DNA of 64,000 bases from Breviolum minutum Mf 1.05b.01 (lineage: Eukaryota > Sar > Dinophyceae > Suessiales > Symbiodiniaceae). The notes under the pieces are model-generated. The model saw nothing but the letters and a program-made list of their open reading frames with translations. It searched no databases and was not told where the DNA came from. Below are positions 37,901-46,459 of this stretch, one piece after another. A program made the position numbers and the translations under genes. The stretch's first letter is position 1. Each line of letters begins with the position of its first letter. The DNA lies in the NCBI GenBank assembly GCA_000507305.1, contig DF239838.1:1-64000 (forward strand), written 5' to 3'.

Positions 37901-40900
37901 GTGAAAAACCACCAACTAGTTCAGGATGTAACAGGTCACCATGATTTTCGATGAAAACGCTTGGTTGCCTATGGGAAAGGCAACCAAGGTTTTGATTTGG
38001 CAGGTTTTACCGAGTTGTGGCAGCTTGACCATAGTTACAGAAGAACCTTGGAAACCAAACAGACTTACGAAAGAAACCACATATTTACATACTATATTGT
38101 GGTACATATGTTAGCTAAGACATGTTTACAATTTAGGATTATATATCTATCAAGAACACCATTTCTTAGCAAGTAGTTTGGAAGAGTGGTGGATATCTCC
38201 CACATGTTCTTTAGATTCCTCGTGTTATTTCTAAACCCCCGGGCATCACCACATGTTTTCCCCTTCCAGGAGCAACGGACGCTGCGGCGGAGATTGTCAT
38301 CCTACAAAGAGCTGACATCCTTTGACAAGGCGTTTGGTGGTTTCCTTCAAGACTTTGGTGGTGGAAAAACACCTTGGAGTCATGAGAGGTTTGGATGGAA
38401 AAAACCATACCAACAACAAGGGTTCAATGGTTCAATAAGGCCTTACAACCACATGGAATCCCTAACTAAGGAGGTGAATGGAAGAGAAGTTTCCTTTTCA
38501 AACAGGTGATTTTTAGGTTACATGTTAATTTTTCGGGGTGTACCCTCCTTGAAACTAACAGCTTTTAAGCGCCTGAAAGTGTTTTTTTTTGGGAAGACTA
38601 GGCCTACTAGTTTCCTTTTGGGATGGCGCAACATGGCAGTTGCAAGATGTTATTTTCAGGGAAGTGTAAACCTCCAAAATTTTACAGCGATCAGTTCGAT
38701 TTATGGTAAGTTCCTGATGATAATCTTGTAAGGAGCGAAATTTCTAGCCAGATATACCTGGAATCCGAAACATCCACTACTTTAAGATGGTTGTTTCAAT
38801 TAGATGATTCCAAATCTTTACATGAAAAATGTAGGGTTGCAGGTACTGTACATATTAGTTTTCTCAGAGTTTGATGGTTTTTCATGAAGTCTCCTAGAAG
38901 TGTTGCTCCAATTTATCCCCATCGGAAAGGTAGTACCTCCTGCCGATGGACTTGGACCATCGGAAAGCTAGGGTCAGATGATCCAAGAATGGAAGCTTTA
39001 GGGGAGATCAACGGTTTCCTCTGGTGGATGTTTCATGATCCAAATTCGGTGGCCCGGAACCATTGGCTTTCCAGCTAAATTAGCTACTTATAGAAGATTT
39101 TTTTGGGTCCCTCACGACTTAGCGACATAGACTTTAGCAAACCAACATGGCCATAAATGATATGTTGTCAAGATGCAACGTATCTAGAAAGGGCAAAAAC
39201 TTCACAAATCTTGGGAGTTTGCCAACGTCCAACCCCAGTATAGAACAGAAATCGCCCAAGTTCGTATTATTGCATAATCATGAAATAACATTGAACAACG
39301 AGTCTAGTATTCACAGGGAAATTGTTCGTACTTTACCAGCTTGCCGTACTACCCTTGTCAAAGAAATACCCATGCAAGGCCACTTTTACTAGGTATATGG
39401 ATTGTCTTTCGTGTTGCAGGCGGTCTTGCTGATGGCCGCGCAGTTCCAGCCGTTCTTGGCATGCTTGCAACTACCGTTGCACACTTGGGAGGGCAAGCAG
39501 TTTGGATTTTTCCTGGAAAATATCTCAGTGGTTATTATCTACATGGTTCGCATTGCTAGATGATAAGTTTATCACCCGAAAAGGGGATTCAAATGATTTA
39601 ATCAACCTGTCTTAGTGATGTAACAGTCACGAGTATATATATATATATACAGTAACACATTATATAAATATAGCATATAGATACGCATCACCAACCCTGA
39701 TGGGACAACCAGTAATGTTGGGGAATAACTTGCAACAATAGCTGGAGGGAACCCCGCAACCCCCTCATCAGATTATGCGGGCATATTGTGTTTCATAAAG
39801 AATGCTCATGAAGGGTGAACATGTTGCAATGTCTTGTTTTTTTGGGGGGCCCTCACCATGCAGCGCAACAGAAGCCTGGTTTTCTTTCCTTGAAAACCGG
39901 GGTTCCCTCTACTGCTGCCGTTTTTGTCTTCGCAGCCAGGAGATGTGAGGTTGTCCGTGAAGCATCAGAGATCTTCTTGTGTGGAGACACGGTCAGGGGG
40001 GGGAATCCAATCACCCGTTGAGGGGCAAAGACAGGAAATTCGTCAAAACCTTTAACCTCCCCTGAAACTCACATAATAGCCCCTGAAAATTGATGGTTGG
40101 AAGATGACATTTGGGTTATGTAAGTTTCAGGGTGTGTAATTTGTTTGGTGATTTCTAGTGGTGGCCCCTGCTTTGGAAGGCCTAGAGTTTTGACAGCAAC
40201 TTCCTTGTTCCAGAGAATTTTGTCGAACTAAACCCAGACTTGGAAGTGCATATAACATGAAACAACACAAATTCACACATGTCAATATAGGATACATAGA
40301 CATGTAAGTCACTCATATGATATCTGCTTGGTGGTTTCAATTTTTTTTGTGTTTTCACCCCTCCTTGGGGAAGATGAACCCATAATTTGACTCATATTTC
40401 TTTCAGATGGCTTGGTGAAAAACCACCAACTCGATATGTTTTTTTTCCACCAACGCACCACCTATGTTAGTTGTTGACCACCCACCATCTCAGATTTACT
40501 AGGACCGATGCACCTTTGACCTCGGCCTGAGGTCCAAAGATTTGGACAAAAGTGGATATTTGAGCGAAAACGAGCTGAAAGGACTCGGGGTCCGAAAGGG
40601 ACGAGTTAGATGTCCGGTTGGAATGGAATGGATTGATGGAAGTGGATATGGATAGATCAATGGTTGAGTTGAGATCAATGGGTTAGTTATCACCGATACT
40701 GAAAACAATGGGGATTTTTGTTTGGGGGAAACGATCACCCAATGGATCCTAACTCACCATCGATCCTAACTTCCAACCGGACATCCAAGTGAAAACGTTT
40801 TTTTTCAAACAGGTCGGGGATGACCCGGCAAGATTTAGCGCTAGAACCTGAAAAATCACCCATTTGCAAAGGAAAAGCATATTCCAAACCTTCATTTTTG

Positions 40901-43900
40901 GGTTGAACACGTTAATTTTCAGCATGTGTTTTTTTTTCCAACAGAAAACGGAGAGATTTTGAGGACTTTTTGTGAGTCCTCCCGGTTGCCAGGATGCCAA
41001 ATGTATACTGGGAGGGGAATCATGAATCATGCTGATGTCGTTCCAAACGGGTGTTTATCTTGGATGACTGGGTGGTGGTTGAAAAATCATTTTTGATTTT
41101 CATCCCTATTTGGGGAAGATGAACCCGTTTTGACTCATATTTTTCAGATGCGTTGAAACCACCAACTAGATGATTTCTAAAAATCCTGGGGATCATGATT
41201 GATTGGCTAGTGAGCTCCCCCCAAAAAACACTAAATTTCCAAATCCCGGAAGCTTCATTGGGAATTCAGACCGTTCTATTTTTGCCTTTATTACTCAAAG
41301 AGTGGCCTTTTTTAAATGGTTTGGTGTTTAGAGATACATGTTTTTGTTTGCGTTTCTTTATTTCACTTTCCCTTAAACATGTCCCTTTGAAAAAATTGTT
41401 ATTTCCAAAAGGACAGTAGTCTTCCAAACCATCATTTTTCAGAGGGCGAGCTGTTAGTTTAACTGGCTGGTTCTGAACAGTGATGAGCAAATGAGCAAAA
41501 AGGAACCATGCCAATTTCCCTCCCAAATGGAGTTTGTGCGGCGAACCTTCGCACCAACCAGTTTAGGGAGGCTTAATAAATCTGGTCAAATTATAGCGAC
41601 CGAAAACACGACCGATTTCCCCCAAACGGTGGTTTTTCGTAAGGGAAATCCCCGAAAATTTCAGGGAAATCTAAAGGTTGGTGAAATATTATTCCATTTG
41701 GCCAGTAATATATGGATTCCTATGAACCAATTTATTTAAAACAGGCTGGCGCCTGTGGCCGCCGACCCGGGTAATCCACATTAATTTGCGCCAAAAAGTT
41801 CATAGCAATGAAGTTGCCTCTGGGTTGGAAGTCTGGGTTTTTCTGTGATTTTGTAAAGTTCTGACCTCTGGGTTGGAAGTCAGGGTTTTTCTGTGATTTT
41901 GTAGGGTNNNNNNNNNNNNNNNNNNNNNNNNNNNNNNNNNNNNNNNNNNNNNNNNNNNNNNNNNNNNNNNNNNNNNNNNNNNNNNNNNNNNNNNNNNNNN
42001 NNNNNNNNNNNNNNNNNNNNNNNNNNNNNNNNNNNNNNNNNNNNNNNNNNNNNNNNNNNNNNNNNNNNNNNNNNNNNNNNNNNNNNNNNNNNNNNNNNNN
42101 NNNNNNNNNNNNNNNNNNNNNNNNNNNNNNNNNNNNNNNNNNNNNNNNNNNNNNNNNNNNNNNNNNNNNNNNNNNNNNNNNNNNNNNNNNNNNNNNNNNN
42201 NNNNNNNNNNNNNNNNNNNNNNNNNNNNNNNNNNNNNNNNNNNNNNNNNNNNNNNNNNNNNNNNNNNNNNNNNNNNNNNNNNNNNNGGATTTTGGATTTT
42301 GGGGATTTTGGATTTTGGATTTTGGGGATCTTGGATTTTGGATTTTGGACTGGGGATTTTGGATGGGCACCTTGTGACAAAATTTTGGATGCTACATAAG
42401 AAAAGAAGCTGTGCACGCCGACCCGGGTCGGCGGATTAATAATGAAAGATTCGTAAGGTTTTTGTTTTTAGAGGAGAGAGACCGACCTTAAGGAAGTCCA
42501 TCATTTCATCCTCTTTTTCTTCAGGAGCTCTGCAGGATGTTGGCTTGAACGCATCCAAGGCTTGGTCGAGGATGATGATGATGATGATTTTATGATGATC
42601 CCCCAATGGGGAGAGATGACCTAAATAGTGTACGTAGATTGGTGCCAGTAAAAAAGAAAGTTGCAACTTCAAAAAACGGATCCAAACAATATATCTTCAA
42701 GTTTTTGTGGTTGTTGTTGGGATTCGTGTTTATTTTGATCATTTCCATCTTTACTTTTTTGTCGATTGGGTGTCGTGGGATAGGTTCGGATAGGCCAAAC
42801 ATGGGATACCAGCGACCTCACTACTCCTCATTGGTGGCTCTGGAAATCCTGTGGATGCTGATGCAGATTATCCACCTTTCAGGGGAACGGATATAAACAT
42901 ATCCCACCAGTTCGGGGGAAAGTTGCGGAACAATTTATCGACTGAAAAAAGTGCCGGGGGATATTTGGGAAGATTTTCTGGAGGTACTACGGTTTCTAAT
43001 GGCCCTTGCAGCTTAAAACATGGCCGCCAGTGAAGGATGTTTTCAGATAGACCTAATAGACCATCCTAAACGACACAACGGACGCCCCAAAAGGATACGA
43101 AGATGAAATGACCGACCCGTTGGTAGATTTTTTGGTACGAAAATCGACCCCGTATTGACAAGGAGAATTGGAGGTTGGTGAAAGATGAGACCCCGCCGTT
43201 TTTTTAAAGGTATAAGTCGATGCGGGCTGCAAACTACAAGATCTTTTTCAAGGGAGATATAGGCTTACTCTCCAGGAAACTTAAGAACAGGAACATCATC
43301 AACTCAAAAGCGGCCGGGCGGAGATATGCAAATGTATCTCCTAGTGAAAATGAGGGATTTTCCAATGTCATGTTAGGTTTCGGGGGTGGAAAAATCATGC
43401 AAGCTTGCTACCATTTATTAGCGAAGAACATCGATGTGTCTGTCATTTTCTCACCGCCCAGGCAGGTTTGATGGAAGGCGCCGAGCAGATTGGAGTTTTG
43501 GGAAAAATGGTGATGAGATTGCCCATGTTGGAAGGATCAAACTTGATGCAGATATACCATATGGAACATATCCCCGATCCCAGCCGGCACTTGTTGAGTC
43601 GATGATTCGTTCCTTTTTCCGGTATGGTGGGATATGTTCCCCTCGTTTCCTGGAGGGGTTCCGACAATTCTGAGCGATTTCTTTTTCGAACAACATTGAA
43701 ATTGTTTGGATTGAAAACATATGGGCCGTCAGAATGACAACTGTGGAGCCCCGGAGCACCTGAAAGATCCAGACACAAAAACATCATTGGAATGACTAAA
43801 AGGAATCAAGAGTGGTTGGTATACCATGGTATAATCACCGTCCTCCTTATATTGCTTGACTTGTTTTGTTTGTATAGTATGTACATATATATATATATAT

Positions 43901-46408
43901 AATATATATATATATATTATATATACATGTATTTTGTTTTCCAACATCACCACATCGACCTCCGGAATCTGCAGATACATGGCGCAGCTTGGACACCAGT
44001 GAAGATGGACGAGTGAGCCACAGCGAGTGGCTGAGTATGGGGCCTTGGATTTTTCGGTGGATTCATCGACGCACTGGGAATTTTTTACGAACGACCGGGG
44101 GGTTTTCTACCTGGTTTGCTCGACTAGTGGTTTTTTGGTTCTTAAGAGATTCGGATAGGTACACACGTGTCTACCATGGTTCTTACATCTACATCTACAT
44201 CTACATCAATCTTCCACTTCATAATCATCATCACCCCTACTTCTAACTGGTTTTTTGAGCCCCGGTGGTACAACTCTAGGGTTCTTACTGATGGTTCAGT
44301 TTGCCACCAACTTGGGATAGCAACAATTTGAACTTTTGAAACCTTTGGAAATAGTGAGATAAGCATCATTCCAAGTGGTACACGATTTCTTCCATCAATC
44401 AACAGTATGTATAAAAATTGATGGAGCATCCGAATATGATCAGCATTTCCTAGTTGGGATGATTATCCAAACCATCCAGCTCGTTAAAGTCATGGTTGCC
44501 CATAGGCCATGAGACATTGATAGCCGGAAGTGTCACTTATGTGGGTTTCAGAAACTTGCATCATCCCCTAAATGAGATCACCACTTGTATAAATCTGGGT
44601 GCTTCGTCGGGGTTGAGGAAGTTCAAAGTTCATCAGAAAGGTACAGTTGTTTCAGCCTCACCAGAGTGATTTGACCCCCAATTTTTTTAGAGAGCAAGTT
44701 CAATGCGGTGAGTTTGTTCCCGTTGTGTTTTTTGTGGGAATCTTCACGTTTTCTCAGTGACAAACATCCGGTGGGGCTTTTACTGCGTTCAAGGTGCTAC
44801 GATGCAACCAGAAGACTTGGAGACATCTGTGAAGGAGCGAGAAACTTCGACAAAAAAAAGGATCGACATATGGAAACATCAACACATCACAGCCCTGAAA
44901 ATTGACAAATGGACACCAAAAATGATGGGTCTTGGAAAATGTATCTGGGGCTTGAAAATATGATGTCATTTTGGGTATCTATGATGGACTTAACTCTTTG
45001 TTCAGCGTTCCAAAATTCTTTCGGAAAATTGGGCGCAAGAAATTTGTTGTGTTGTTTTTCCTGACAATCTTGTACCGCTAAGCGGCGGTTTGAAACCATT
45101 TTTTATTTTTTACCCGGATTCTTTGGGACATGATCCAATTTGACTTGCGCATATCTTTAAAACTGAGTCCAACTAGACCACTTTTGTTTGGCACTCAATT
45201 CATAGGATGCTGCCATGATATCAACCGGTGAGCCAGGATCTCTTCACATGGCTGGACTATGACGGTGATGGGCAGGTGGCCGTGGATGGTGGATGTGTTC
45301 AGACTTGACTGGGTGGTACTAACGCCCTGGTTGGGGTGATTAGACACGAAAGGTGGTGGTCTTATTTTTGTGAAAAGTGATCTATATAACATGGCTGGCT
45401 GGCATTGGAAAATTCCACTGTTAAACCAATGGTCAATTCCCCTGTTAAATGGTCATCACGCATGGCCAGGGGCTGGGTTTTCGGCACTTGTGGTGATTCC
45501 AAGTTTCGACGAAGTCATGTGCACATATTATTGCTTTGAAAAAAACGCAGATTGGAAGCTGACCATGAAGCTCAGACATATATTTTTCACCAAATCAGGT
45601 TTTTGGTAGGTAAATTAGATCATATGTACATGGGATGTATATTACTATCTCGTTTACCTACCTATATTCATTGCAACGATCAAGTATAGACGTACCTTGA
45701 AAAACAACCACCATTAAAAAACCCCTTTTGGATGATGAGACATGGCTGTTCCTTTGGATGCTGATTTTTACGCGGGCCTATCAAAATAATGATGGTGAGG
45801 AAGTCCACCAACCTATAAAAAAGGGTGGACTTCCAGGGTGGTTTTTGTTCACACCCTTGGAAGATTAACCCTTGGAAGAAAGGAACATGATCTGAACCAT
45901 CCACCTCCATGATTATGTTCCAGCCGTTAATCTTCCGGTGGTCTAGGTACGGTGCATTTTTCCACCAGCACCTAGGTGAGTCGACAGGAAGTAGAACGCT
46001 TCGTGACCCCGGAAGAAGCCGCGGAGGCACCCAGCATCTCTGAGTGGTGACCGGGGGGAAAGAGGTGACCGGAATCAATGGAGTTTCCTGGTGCCCTTAA
46101 TAGGTGTTAGGTAGCATATAACAACCCAATTGCCAATATATGAGTGGTATTACAATGAGTGGTATCTACTGCCAGTTGGGTGATTATATGGTACCTACCA
46201 CCTATTGACGGAAGGGTTGGAAGATACGACTTTTTTCGCTCGCTGACGGCGCGTTCCCCTCGGGGAGTCAGATCGGCAGGTCTTAAAATCAGGGAGTCAC
46301 GGAGTCATGAACTTTCAGGACACCCCGCGGGAGGGTGGTAGATATGGGGGAGAAGGAGGTCAAAAAACATCATTCCGGGGCAGGAATTAGATAAAGGGGT
46401 TTCTCAAG

Positions 46409-46459
<51 letters not shown>

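Noticed and set aside
41732..42416. Two minus-strand ORFs of 212 and 178 codons
   Set aside because: They run through 379 N bases.
42436..42672. Minus-strand ORF LDQALDAFKPTSCRAPEEKEDEMMDFL
   Set aside because: Shadow of the + strand EF-hand exit-helix exon at 42525, which has a strong acceptor and correct phase.
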